NCBI RefSeq assembly: GCF_022048975.1
Contig: NZ_JAKMHX010000024.1
Location: forward strand, 50,965-114,964
DNA length: 64,000 nucleotides
Reading direction: 5' to 3'
Origin: Sporosarcina cyprini
Lineage (GTDB): Bacteria; Bacillota; Bacilli; Bacillales_A; Planococcaceae
Positions within the stretch are counted from its first letter, which is position 1, and each line of letters starts with the position of its first letter. The notes under the pieces were generated by a model. It was not told the origin of the DNA and did not search any database. It worked only from the letters and a program-made list of their open reading frames with translations. This document shows, piece after piece, positions 1 to 9,263 of this stretch. The translations under genes were made by a program, and so were the position numbers.

Positions 1-16
1 GTATCCTCTACTCGTA

Positions 17-994
17 TTAATCTATCTTTAAAATAATCTTTCCAATATTTTTGTTGTTCTCCATATGTTCATGGGCTTGTTGGATTTGATTAAAAGGAAA
101 AACTTGATCAACAATCGGACGAAGCTTGTTATTGGCAAAAAGGTCTATCGTTTTGGTGGAAAATTCATTTGTCAGTGCTACCTTGTATGAATCACTTCTT
201 GGTGTAAGCAATGTGCCTGTCAGCTGAATGCGTTTTGACAATAAATCCATTAAATTAACGTTATCTATATTTGCCCCTCCTAAAATTCCAATTAACACCC
301 ACCGCCCATCTACTTTGATACTCGAAATATTTTTATTCCAATAGGATGCACCAATAAAATCAAGAATCAAATCAACCCCTTGATTTTTAGTGATATTCAA
401 TATTTCCTCATCAAAGTTCTGTTCCTTATAGTTGATACATATATCAGCCCCTAAGGACCGGCAAAAATCCAGCTTCTCTTCCGATCCGGCTGTCGTTATG
501 ACATTCGCTTGACCGAGTTCCTTCGCAAGTTGAATCGCTGCAGTTCCGACTCCACTCCCGCCAGCGTGGATCAGCACGTTCTCATTTGCACGTAATTGTC
601 CAATCCAAAATAGCGTTTGATAGGCGGTTAAAAACACTTCAGGAATAGCAGCACCTTCCTCATATGTAAGCTGTTCAGGAATCACCATCGCTCTGTCAGC
701 CGGCATTACAACGTATTCGGCATAACCGCCCCCATTCACAAGCCCCATAACGCGCGTACCTACCTCAATTTCTGAACCTGCGCCTACTTCTTCAACAATT
801 CCAGCAACTTCTACACCTAAGATGGGATTATCCAAATACCCCAAACTCTTTTCACGATTAATAATATCCGTTCGGTTAACAGCTGATGCTTTCACCTTGA
901 TTAATATTTCCCCATCCTTTGGGTTTGGTTTATCATGTTCTATAATTTGTAATTGCTCTGCACCGCCAGGTTTTTTTACAATGATTGCTTTCAT
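17..994 (-). CDS. Zinc-independent MDR dehydrogenase, NADPH:quinone oxidoreductase type
   Basis: A 325-residue medium-chain dehydrogenase/reductase of the quinone oxidoreductase group, predicted to reduce quinones or enones with NADPH in the cytosol. The N-terminal half is the GroES-like substrate domain. The Rossmann fold begins near residue 138 with an AGGSGVG nucleotide-binding turn, which in this group replaces the classical GxGxxG. The cysteine cluster of zinc-binding alcohol dehydrogenases is absent, which favours the QOR class. The ATG start has an AGGAGG box 6 bases upstream. It is transcribed towards the window edge with no visible operon partner. The exact substrate cannot be told from sequence. 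Confidence 0.88.
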   Translation of the reverse strand: MKAIIVKKPGGAEQLQIIEHDKPNPKDGEILIKVKASAVNRTDIINREKSLGYLDNPILGVEVAGIVEEVGAGSEIEVGTRVMGLVNGGGYAEYVVMPADRAMVIPEQLTYEEGAAIPEVFLTAYQTLFWIGQLRANENVLIHAGGSGVGTAAIQLAKELGQANVITTAGSEEKLDFCRSLGADICINYKEQNFDEEILNITKNQGVDLILDFIGASYWNKNISSIKVDGRWVLIGILGGANIDNVNLMDLLSKRIQLTGTLLTPRSDSYKVALTNEFSTKTIDLFANNKLRPIVDQVFPFNQIQQAHEHMENNKNIGKIILKID

Positions 995-1402
995 GTTGAA
1001 CCTCCTGTGGTATTTACTTGATTCTATATTACAAAAAAAGATGCTTCTCAGTATTTAAAGCACACTATATTTATCCTTTATCCTTTGTATTTTATATAAT
1101 TTAAATACCCTAAAACAACATTATTGACTAACTTCAATCAGATCTATCCTCCGCAAAACGTAACCCCCGTATTACCTTACCCTAAAAGGATGGCAAGTTC
1201 TTTCTGAGAGAAGCCAGCTTCTAAAACATTTTTGAATTAATTATGAACCTGGAACTCAGTGATCACTAGTCCTAACTATCCACTGGACCCCTTCGCCATT
1301 TCATTCGAACTTAACTCACTCTTTACAATCCCTCAACACCCTCTTGACAATCCATCTCTACAATATGAATTGTTGTTTACTAGATAAAGAGGAGATGTTG
1401 TT
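995..1402. other. Intergenic region between divergent genes
   Basis: About 400 bases with no supportable gene. It holds the ribosome binding site of the minus-strand oxidoreductase and, at the right end, the GGAGA-type site of the large SLH protein. A TTGACA hexamer lies at 1344-1349 in the correct orientation for the downstream gene, but no convincing -10 sits 16-18 bases from it. Confidence 0.5.
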
Positions 1403-4400
1403 GTGAAAAAGCCTATGCTGTCGATTGCGTTGGCGGGCAGTTTAGTATTTTCGGGAATTGCACCGTATGCGGTCGTCCAAGCCAATCCCCCTGTTGAATG
1501 GTCCGCATCTCAAAATGGATTGGACGCCGTTCTTATTACGGAGCTCATGCCGAATAGTTTGAATGTCGGAAAGTCGGATGCGTATGAGTACATAGAGCTC
1601 TATAACTCCCTGTCCGAGCCTGTTTCGTTGAAAGATATCAAGCTTATCTATGCCTATCCGGATGGAAGGTCAGCGGACTGGAATTTCATCGAAGAGAAGG
1701 TGATCCAGCCGGGCGAAACAATGGTGGTTTGGGTGAAAAATGCCGCCAATGCTACGCTGACTCGTGACGATTTTAACCACATCTACGAAACAGACATACC
1801 GGAAAGTCATTTGACGTACATCGAGACGGCCGGCATGCATAACACCCAAGCCCGTTCTCTCGCGGTTGCCACCATATCAAATGAGGTGTACTCGAAAGTC
1901 GAGTATACGCCGGAGCAAGTCATTGAACATAAGAGTATTGCATTTAAGCACACAGCAGAGGGCACTGGCGTGAATGTAACTTCTGAGATTTCAGATCCAA
2001 CACCAGGCTCCCTTCATGCTGGACAAGTACCCGGTGCAGACTCCGCTAGTCCTGAACAAGAACAGACACCAGACACGACTACTCCTGAACAGGAGCAGAC
2101 ACCAGGCACGACTACTCCTGAACAGGAACAGACACCGGACTCGACTGTCCCTGAACAGGAATCAACGCCTGACACCACTGTCCCTGAACAAGAAGAGACA
2201 CCGGAAACCACTGTCCCTGAACAGGAGCAGTCCGAACCTTCTCAAACAGAGACAGACTCATACGACGCCCAACAAGTTCCCTATCTGCTCGTCACTGAAC
2301 TTGTTCCGGACAGCACAAATGTCGGCAAGCTCGATGGCTATGAGTTTATCGAAATCTATAACAACTCCACCGAAGATATTAATCTGAACGACTATACGCT
2401 TCGCTACCGGTATCCGGCGGAAGGACCAGGGGGAGATTTAATCTGGCGCCATACGGCAAATGATCTAATCATTCCTTCTGGGAAGACGATGGTGTTCTGG
2501 GTCATTAATAGCGACAATGGCGAGAAGACAGTTGCCGATTTCAATGCGAATTATGGCGTAAACCTTGTGGAAGATGTAGACATCGTCAAAATCTATAATG
2601 GCGGTATGGCCAATAGTAGTATGCGCGGTGTCGCCATCGCAACGAATACCGGAGATGATATTTCCGTCGCCTACTATTTCGACGAACCGAATGTGGATGA
2701 TACGAAAGCCGACAAAGGAATCTTCTATACGTTCCCGCGTGAAGCTGGTACTACCACCATGGTGAAGTACAGCGCAGGCACCGAAGCGGCTACGCCTGGC
2801 TCCGTTTCCCCTGTCCAAGTGCCCTATGCGAAAGTGCAATTGCCCGTTTCCACTGAAACACTGGTCGCAGAAGATTTGACGCCCAAAGAGCCAATCAAAG
2901 ACAAGCAAAATCTGAATATGAAATTTAGCATTAGCGAGCCTTCAGTAAAAACAGTACGCTTTTTCTATAAAACATCGACGGAAATGGACTACCGTTCCAT
3001 CTATTTAACACATAAAAATAGCATCTATTCGCACATCATTTATTCTCCGGAATTAATCGGCAGTGATGCGATCCAATACTACCTGGAAATGTCGGATGGA
3101 CGAACTGTGACTAAAACGGATGTTGCCTCCATCGACATTAAAAGTGAATCGAAAGAGCAGACCGGTTTGAACGTTACCCAAGGCGCGCTATTAAAACGGA
3201 TTGCGCTTCTTAAAGCATATGGGGCCAATGCTTCGTTATGGATTAATAATGAAGACGTAACTGCCCTGACTGCCCCTTCCCTTTCCGGACAGGCGTATTT
3301 CGCATTCGACGTCAAAAAGGTGAATCTTTATTTTAAAAATGGCGTGACCATCGGAGATGAAATCATTCATATTTTCGATGATACGATCAATACGTATCAA
3401 ACATTGACGGTACCAATTGATCCAAAGTATTTCACTGTAGGGGAAGCGACAAAAATCGCCATCCGTTCCGGCACAAAAGTGTCTCCGTTTGATCAAGAAT
3501 CGGAAGAGAACCGTGATGACTTCCAAGTGAAAAACGTCAGACTCGTCCTCGATGACGGAACGACAATCTATGATCCGCTCTTTTCGGATCTGGACAAGGA
3601 ACTTCTTGTCGGGGACGGAGCGAGCGCTACAGAGTTCTTCGAATTCGCATTCAACGTACCGGCGGAGCAGTTTAAATCGAGAGCTTATAAATGGGATACG
3701 ACCAAAGCCGCAAACGGAAGGCATACCATTGAAGCACGCGGAGAGGCGTCTGCCAAAATTGATGTCACAGTGGACAACGAAGCACCAACAATTTCTCCTT
3801 CTATCGATAATGGCGAAGCGTACAAAGGAGAATTTGTAATTGATGCTGAAGCTGCGGATGAATTCTCAGGCATCGCTTCCCTTGAAGCACAACTTGACGG
3901 TGAACAGATTACTCTTCCGTATACGACATCGTCAGCTCTTTTATCTCCGGGAGAGCATATGGCTGTGTTCACAGCGACCGACAAGGCAGGGAATGAATCG
4001 ATTCAAAAGGTCACATTTTCGGTGATCGATGAACGTCCAAACGAACCTGTAGCGATCACGCCAAAAGATGGTGCAGTAAATGTCGACCCAGCAAGTGTGT
4101 CTCTGAAAGTCCGTGTCTCGGATCCTACCGAAGATGCGATGGACGTCAGCTTCTATGAAGGGCATGAAATAAATGCGGCGGATGAACAAGTGAAAGTGTA
4201 TGAAAACAGCACGGATGTCGAGCCGCCGAATGAACTGATCCCTGCCGGTGAAACCATCGTTAAGCGAAAAGACAAAATGGCCAAAGCAGATGGCGTCTAT
4301 TATGAAACGTCATCCACTAGCCAGTTCCCGTACCAGCGGTTTGAAGTGGAAGTCGGCGATTCGGTAGATGAAACCGACGAAATCGTCTTGAACTGGGAAG

Positions 4401-6895
4401 GCAAGTCATTGATCGGCAGAAAAGTGTCCATGTATACATGGAACAACGAAGTGAATAAGTGGGAGCTGCGGGACTGGAAAATCGCGAAGGACAATGGGAA
4501 TTTCAAATTGACCGGAACGGTGAAAGGCCATTCCTACATTACTGACGGCAAAGTCCAGGTCATGATCCAAGACGAGATCTCAGCCTCTCCCGAATTCGAC
4601 TATTCCTTCGTCTGGATGTCGGACACGCAGTATTACTCGGAAAGCTATCCGCATATTTACGATCGCATGACGAAATGGATAGCGGAAAAACAGAAAGACT
4701 TGAACATTAAATATGTATTCCACACAGGAGACCTCGTGGACAAAGTCGATCAGGAAATCCAATGGACGCGTGCGGATGAATACATGAAAACACTTGATAA
4801 CGCGAACATTCCGTATGGCGTGCTTGCCGGGAACCACGATGTCGGCCATAAGACAGGCGACTATAACAAGTACGGCGAATATTTTGGTGAGAAGCGTTTC
4901 AAAGACCAGCCTACCTATGGAGAGTCCTACAAAAACAACCGCGGCCACTACGATTTGATCAGCGTGAACGGAAACGACTACATCATGCTGTATATGGGCT
5001 GGGGCGTGGATGACGAGGACATCGCCTGGATGAATAAAATATTGGCGGAGCATCCGAATCGCATGGCATTCCTGTCGTTCCACGAATACTTACTTGTCTC
5101 GGGGAATCGCAGTCCCATCGGCGATCAGATTTACAATGAAGTCATTTTGAACAATCCGAACGTCGTAGCAGTGCTTTGCGGTCATTACCATGACAGCGAA
5201 CTGCTAATCGATCCGATTGACGATGACGGAGATGGCGTTCCGGATCGGAAAGTCTATCAAATGCTTGCCGACTACCAAGGCGGACCTGAAGGCGGACAAG
5301 GCTTTATGCGCCTATTGAAAGTGAATCCCGTCGAGAATAAAATCCATGTTCAAACGTACTCCCCGTATTTGGAGAAGTACAATTACTACAGCACCGAAGA
5401 GTACCCGGGGAAAGACGAGTTTACGATTGACATGGACCTTGCGCCACAAGAAAAACTAGTGGCGACAGATTTCTTCGAAGTCGAGATCTTCACCGATACG
5501 AAACTCGGCGAACAGAAAAACGTGGCACACGCCGACTTTGCGGAAACGACATGGAATGACCTAGCCCCTGCTAAGAAGCACGGTTGGTACGTCAACGTCG
5601 CAGATGGTTTTGGCGGACAAACCCGTTCGGCAGTTTGGACATTTATGACCGCAGGCGGAAATGGACAGCCAAGTAAGCCGAAGCCGCCTGTAGAGGAAGA
5701 GACACCACCTGGTCAGCAGCCAGGAAATGGCGGCAAGCCGATCAAGCCAGGCAAACCTGACAAGCCGCATATTCCAGTGAAACCGGCTCCGCCAGATAAT
5801 GATAAAGGGCCGTCTAAACCAGACGACAACAAGCAGGAACCATCTGGCAAGGATAAACAGATTCAAGTGACAGTCGATATGCTCGACCTAAACGAAAAGC
5901 AAGTGATTTTGCAAGCGAAGAATGAGGGAGATACGGCTTGGATTTTATCTGCGGATATACTTAAAACAATCAAGAATTCGAAAAAGCCAGTCGTGTTCCA
6001 AACAAACGCAGGCCATTCCGTAACCGTTCCAGCTAGCGTGTTCTCTTCCAACAAAGGAAACCAAATGACCGTGGAGATTGCGGTTGTTGAAGAAGAGGAG
6101 ATTGAAAAGCAGACAGTTCGCTATGCTGATACAGTAGATGTCAACATGAAGATAGATGGCAAGAAGGTTAAATCTCCAGTCGTTGTTCAATTGAAGCTGA
6201 CAAAAGAAGTGGAAAAAGGATATACGACAGGTGCAGCATATATGAATGGCAAGTGGGTCTATGCAGGTGGCTATAAAAAGGATGGCTACTGGATCTTCCC
6301 TTCCACCGAAGCAACTCGCATGACCGTCATGAGCAAACAGCCGACGTTCAAGGATACGAGCAAACATTGGGCCAAATACGAAATCCACTCCTTGTCATCC
6401 CGCCTCGTAACAAGCGGGAAAAGTGAAACGCGGTTTGCACCGAGCGCGAAACTGACAAGAGCAGAATTCACGGTATGGTTGTCCACCGCATTCCAATTGC
6501 AGCTTGAGGACGTGAAGGGAGACTTTACAGATGTGCCTACCTCCAAAAAAGCAACTACCCAGCATATCGAAGCGGCAAGACGCGCAGGGATCGTACACGG
6601 CAAACCGGACGGCACCTTCGATCCGGACGCCATGATTACCCGCCAGCAAATGGCAACGATGCTAGTCCGTGCGTTGGAAGCGAAGAATCCTGAGCTGATT
6701 CAAGAAGACGCGTCCAAGAAGAAATTCAAAGACGAGAAACGCATAAGCGGATACGCGAAAGACGCCGTAGCCAAAGTATCAGCGGCAGGCTTAATGAACG
6801 GCCTTGAAGATGGCACCTTCCAGCCAAAACGCAACATCACCCGCGGCGAAACAGCTGTGATTCTCTGGAGGCTGTTGGAAGTTAAGAAGGATTAA
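1403..6895 (+). CDS. Giant SLH-anchored surface protein with two lamin-tail domains and a metallophosphoesterase
   Basis: A secreted 1830-residue protein, GTG start at 1403 with an AAGAGGAG box upstream. In order: signal peptide (about 1-28); lamin-tail domain (about 37-180); a Pro/Glu/Gln/Thr linker of 11-residue repeats (about 217-276); a second lamin-tail domain (about 290-440); Ig-like segments; a calcineurin-like phosphoesterase (about 1060-1330); a Pro/Lys-rich linker; and three C-terminal SLH domains (about 1645-1830) for binding pyruvylated wall polymer. The phosphoesterase metal motifs are visible: SDTQ near 1069, GDLVD, GNHD, a lone His in SFHEY, and GHYH near 1259. It probably acts outside the cell on nucleotides or phosphoesters. 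Lamin-tail plus phosphoesterase recalls secreted bacterial nucleases and phosphatases, but the substrate is unknown. It is a single-gene unit followed by a strong terminator. Confidence 0.9.
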   Translation: MKKPMLSIALAGSLVFSGIAPYAVVQANPPVEWSASQNGLDAVLITELMPNSLNVGKSDAYEYIELYNSLSEPVSLKDIKLIYAYPDGRSADWNFIEEKVIQPGETMVVWVKNAANATLTRDDFNHIYETDIPESHLTYIETAGMHNTQARSLAVATISNEVYSKVEYTPEQVIEHKSIAFKHTAEGTGVNVTSEISDPTPGSLHAGQVPGADSASPEQEQTPDTTTPEQEQTPGTTTPEQEQTPDSTVPEQESTPDTTVPEQEETPETTVPEQEQSEPSQTETDSYDAQQVPYLLVTELVPDSTNVGKLDGYEFIEIYNNSTEDINLNDYTLRYRYPAEGPGGDLIWRHTANDLIIPSGKTMVFWVINSDNGEKTVADFNANYGVNLVEDVDIVKIYNGGMANSSMRGVAIATNTGDDISVAYYFDEPNVDDTKADKGIFYTFPREAGTTTMVKYSAGTEAATPGSVSPVQVPYAKVQLPVSTETLVAEDLTPKEPIKDKQNLNMKFSISEPSVKTVRFFYKTSTEMDYRSIYLTHKNSIYSHIIYSPELIGSDAIQYYLEMSDGRTVTKTDVASIDIKSESKEQTGLNVTQGALLKRIALLKAYGANASLWINNEDVTALTAPSLSGQAYFAFDVKKVNLYFKNGVTIGDEIIHIFDDTINTYQTLTVPIDPKYFTVGEATKIAIRSGTKVSPFDQESEENRDDFQVKNVRLVLDDGTTIYDPLFSDLDKELLVGDGASATEFFEFAFNVPAEQFKSRAYKWDTTKAANGRHTIEARGEASAKIDVTVDNEAPTISPSIDNGEAYKGEFVIDAEAADEFSGIASLEAQLDGEQITLPYTTSSALLSPGEHMAVFTATDKAGNESIQKVTFSVIDERPNEPVAITPKDGAVNVDPASVSLKVRVSDPTEDAMDVSFYEGHEINAADEQVKVYENSTDVEPPNELIPAGETIVKRKDKMAKADGVYYETSSTSQFPYQRFEVEVGDSVDETDEIVLNWEGKSLIGRKVSMYTWNNEVNKWELRDWKIAKDNGNFKLTGTVKGHSYITDGKVQVMIQDEISASPEFDYSFVWMSDTQYYSESYPHIYDRMTKWIAEKQKDLNIKYVFHTGDLVDKVDQEIQWTRADEYMKTLDNANIPYGVLAGNHDVGHKTGDYNKYGEYFGEKRFKDQPTYGESYKNNRGHYDLISVNGNDYIMLYMGWGVDDEDIAWMNKILAEHPNRMAFLSFHEYLLVSGNRSPIGDQIYNEVILNNPNVVAVLCGHYHDSELLIDPIDDDGDGVPDRKVYQMLADYQGGPEGGQGFMRLLKVNPVENKIHVQTYSPYLEKYNYYSTEEYPGKDEFTIDMDLAPQEKLVATDFFEVEIFTDTKLGEQKNVAHADFAETTWNDLAPAKKHGWYVNVADGFGGQTRSAVWTFMTAGGNGQPSKPKPPVEEETPPGQQPGNGGKPIKPGKPDKPHIPVKPAPPDNDKGPSKPDDNKQEPSGKDKQIQVTVDMLDLNEKQVILQAKNEGDTAWILSADILKTIKNSKKPVVFQTNAGHSVTVPASVFSSNKGNQMTVEIAVVEEEEIEKQTVRYADTVDVNMKIDGKKVKSPVVVQLKLTKEVEKGYTTGAAYMNGKWVYAGGYKKDGYWIFPSTEATRMTVMSKQPTFKDTSKHWAKYEIHSLSSRLVTSGKSETRFAPSAKLTRAEFTVWLSTAFQLQLEDVKGDFTDVPTSKKATTQHIEAARRAGIVHGKPDGTFDPDAMITRQQMATMLVRALEAKNPELIQEDASKKKFKDEKRISGYAKDAVAKVSAAGLMNGLEDGTFQPKRNITRGETAVILWRLLEVKKD
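2051..2230 (+). repeat. In-frame 33-bp tandem repeat (PEQEQTPDTTT linker)
   Basis: Five 33-base units run from 2051 to 2215, followed by a 15-base partial unit. Each encodes an 11-residue block of the PEQEQTPDTTT type, and unit-to-unit changes are mostly silent or conservative. It forms a flexible acidic linker between the two lamin-tail domains. Copy number is likely to vary between strains by slippage or recombination. Confidence 0.9.
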
Positions 6896-6908
6896 TAGAT
6901 AGGAGTTG

Positions 6909-6950
6909 GGCTGCCCTGAACGATATTTGGCGTTCCGGGTAGCCTTTTTT
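6909..6950 (+). terminator. Rho-independent terminator of the SLH/phosphoesterase gene
   Basis: A 14-base arm at 6909-6922 pairs with 6931-6944 (one mismatch plus a G-U type pair, 8-base loop), followed by six T at 6945-6950. Confidence 0.88.
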
Positions 6951-7087
6951 GTGTTACCTTCTTACTGACTTACTGACTTCACCCCTCAAATTCCCGCTTA
7001 TATATGTTGCTCTGCTGGAATGTTCCAAACTAGAATTTTCCCCATTGAAAATTCCCCTATGATTTTATGAAGAGTACAACTGGTCCA

Positions 7088-8035
7088 CTATAGCAAATAT
7101 AAATTCAGCAAATATATTATTACCGGGATAGTAAACAATGCAGCGAGAGTGGAGATGATTGTCGTAACTATTCCCATCTCCTCATCAGCTGAATACTTCG
7201 CAAAAAGAATAGATGAAAGGGTAAGTGTCGGCATTGCAGCCTGGATGAGCATTGTTTGCAACATGATATTATCTAGTGATAGAGCCTTCCCAACCATTAC
7301 GGCGAAAATCGGCATGAGCACTAACTTTACAGATATCGGTAGCCACAGCGTGGAACGAGAGTTCTTAATACTTTGAGAGCTTGTTTGGATTAGACTCATA
7401 ATCATGATTCCGATATAAAACATGGCGAGCGGGGCTGCAATGGCTGCCAGACGATCGAATAGGTCTTGCAGCAAATAAGGTGGATGATAGCCGATGACTA
7501 CCATTGCCATGCCAATAATAATGGCAAGCAGCGGTGGGTTGATCATCGTACGTAGCATCCCTAGACCGATACGAGGATTTTTTTGCAATAGCAAGGCGCC
7601 GACTGTCCAGATAGTAAAGTCCACACCCGCATCGAATATCGCTGCATATAATGCCCCTTCCGGACCTAGCAAAACGGCACAGAGCGGTATGCCAATAAAC
7701 CCTGTATTGCCTAAGCCTGAAAGAATGGCGAGTTCTCTAGCCCGGTTCACCTTTTTATGAAATAGGATAGCGAACAGATAGCCAATCCCAATGCCGATTA
7801 CATTAAACCCAATGGAGAAGAGGAAAACAAAGCCGATCTTCCTGAGAAGACTGCCGTCAATTTCGATTTGAAAAATACTCGAAAGGATGATACACGGCAT
7901 TCCCACATTGACAATTAAACTGATAAAGACATTTCGTGTATCTGCATTAAAATGAAATGTCCTTGCCAGTAGAACACCAATGCCTATCATTAGGGTGATA
8001 ATCCCAATCGAATGCAGAATAAGACCGAGCGCCAA
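7088..8035 (-). CDS. AEC-family (auxin efflux carrier-like) permease
   Basis: About 315 residues with roughly ten hydrophobic segments arranged as two five-helix halves, typical of the AEC/MleP-like family that moves malate, other carboxylates or unknown solutes. The start is taken as TTG at 8035 because AAAGGAGGG sits 8 bases upstream. The in-frame ATG at 8068 falls inside a terminator-like hairpin and has no ribosome binding site. It lies just downstream of the tctCBA and M20 peptidase genes on the same strand, so it may be co-transcribed by read-through and take part in the same carboxylate or amino-acid metabolism. The substrate is an inference from context. Confidence 0.82.
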   Translation of the reverse strand: MALGLILHSIGIITLMIGIGVLLARTFHFNADTRNVFISLIVNVGMPCIILSSIFQIEIDGSLLRKIGFVFLFSIGFNVIGIGIGYLFAILFHKKVNRARELAILSGLGNTGFIGIPLCAVLLGPEGALYAAIFDAGVDFTIWTVGALLLQKNPRIGLGMLRTMINPPLLAIIIGMAMVVIGYHPPYLLQDLFDRLAAIAAPLAMFYIGIMIMSLIQTSSQSIKNSRSTLWLPISVKLVLMPIFAVMVGKALSLDNIMLQTMLIQAAMPTLTLSSILFAKYSADEEMGIVTTIISTLAALFTIPVIIYLLNLYLL

Positions 8036-8061
8036 CAGATAACCCTCCTTTCTTTCTATAG

Positions 8062-8089
8062 AAAACACTGTGCAAGATGCACAGTGTTT
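8062..8089 (-). terminator. Hairpin between the peptidase and AEC genes
   Basis: A perfect 11-base inverted repeat (8063-8073 with 8079-8089) and a 5-base loop lie directly after the stop codon of the M20 peptidase. The T run on the minus strand is short, so it is probably a partial terminator. Confidence 0.6.
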
Positions 8090-8094
8090 CAGTG

Positions 8095-9246
8095 TCAGTC
8101 TACTTGTTTTAGGTATTGCAAGATGGAAGTGGCGAGCAATAGTGTTCGTGGACCAAATGTTTCAAGTTCCATATATTCATCTACGCCATGCCAGTTCCCG
8201 CCGACCGGGCCCATTCCGCAGATCGTTGGAATGCCGAGAGAGGCCGTGAACCCCGCGTCGGCCGCTCCTTTCGTCCGTTGCTCGGTCACATTATGTCCCA
8301 GTTCTCGGCCAGCCCGTTCTACTGCCCTAAACAGAGTTTCCACTCCCGCATGTTTTTCCATCGGCAACATGCCGATTTTGCCAGACAGCGTACTTTTTGA
8401 TCCAGAAACATAGGAATGATCCACGATTTTCTGAATGGCCCCCACTGTTTGGTCATATTGTTCCTCCGTCCAAAAAGCAAGATGTATTGTTGCAGACGCG
8501 GACGGGGAAACCACATTGTTCCCTATCCCTCCTTCGATTTTTCCAAAATTCACTGTAATACCCTTTTCAACATCCATCAATTTCTTTATTTCAATCATTT
8601 TCAACGCGAGCTCATCGTTTGCACTGATGCCTTTTTCAATAAAAGCCCCGGAATGCGCGGCCTTCCCTTCTACACTAATTTTCAGATGGGCCGACCCTTT
8701 TCGGGCAGTAACTACCGAACCGTCCGGACGACCCGGTTCCAGGTTGAATACCGCAAGCGCATTTTCTGCACGTTCTTGAATGGTTGCTCTGGAAAGAGGC
8801 GATCCGATTTCTTCATCAGGCGTAAATAGAAGCTCAAGATCACATATTTTATCGCCCGCCAATTCTTTCAGTGCAACGGCAGCTTCCATCATGATTACAA
8901 GTCCGGATTTCATATCTGACACGCCGGGTCCATGTAATAAATCGCCTTTCCGGCTGAATGGCCGTTCCTTTGCCGTACCGATAGGAAACGCGGTATCCAT
9001 ATGCCCCATAAGCAAAACCTTTCCAGGTCGGTTACCGGGAATAGTCGCGATAATCGTATCTCCAAAATCTTCATTACGCTTTACTTCATAGCTAATACCC
9101 TCTAACTCAAGCCTTCGCCGAATTAATTCCCCAACCTGATTGACTGAATGCTTGTCAGTTGCAGAGCTATCCGTATTCACTAATTTCTCAAGAAAATCGA
9201 TAGCGGAAGCTTGCCGTTCTTCTAGAAATTTCTTCATATCTTGCAT
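8095..9246 (-). CDS. M20-family metallopeptidase (glutamate carboxypeptidase-like)
   Basis: About 383 residues, cytosolic, resembling the M20A CPG2 / ArgE / DapE group of di-zinc aminoacylases and carboxypeptidases. The first metal motif GHMDTAFP, the bridging Asp in GPGVSDMKSG and the catalytic pair in TPDEEIGS are all visible, followed by a dimerisation insert and a C-terminal GAADAGF segment. The start is placed at ATG 9246: GAGGAGGGG lies about 10 bases upstream and the gene then begins 17 bases after the TctA stop. The longer reading to 9291 would overlap tctA without a better site. Its position in the tct operon suggests hydrolysis of an imported N-acyl or peptide-linked carboxylate. 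Confidence 0.85.
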   Translation of the reverse strand: MQDMKKFLEERQASAIDFLEKLVNTDSSATDKHSVNQVGELIRRRLELEGISYEVKRNEDFGDTIIATIPGNRPGKVLLMGHMDTAFPIGTAKERPFSRKGDLLHGPGVSDMKSGLVIMMEAAVALKELAGDKICDLELLFTPDEEIGSPLSRATIQERAENALAVFNLEPGRPDGSVVTARKGSAHLKISVEGKAAHSGAFIEKGISANDELALKMIEIKKLMDVEKGITVNFGKIEGGIGNNVVSPSASATIHLAFWTEEQYDQTVGAIQKIVDHSYVSGSKSTLSGKIGMLPMEKHAGVETLFRAVERAGRELGHNVTEQRTKGAADAGFTASLGIPTICGMGPVGGNWHGVDEYMELETFGPRTLLLATSILQYLKQVD

Positions 9247-9263
9247 TCTTGCACTTCCCCTCC

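Noticed and set aside
7033..7054. AT-rich hairpin after the AEC gene as its terminator
   Set aside because: The stem is short and A/T only, with no clear T run; too weak to call.
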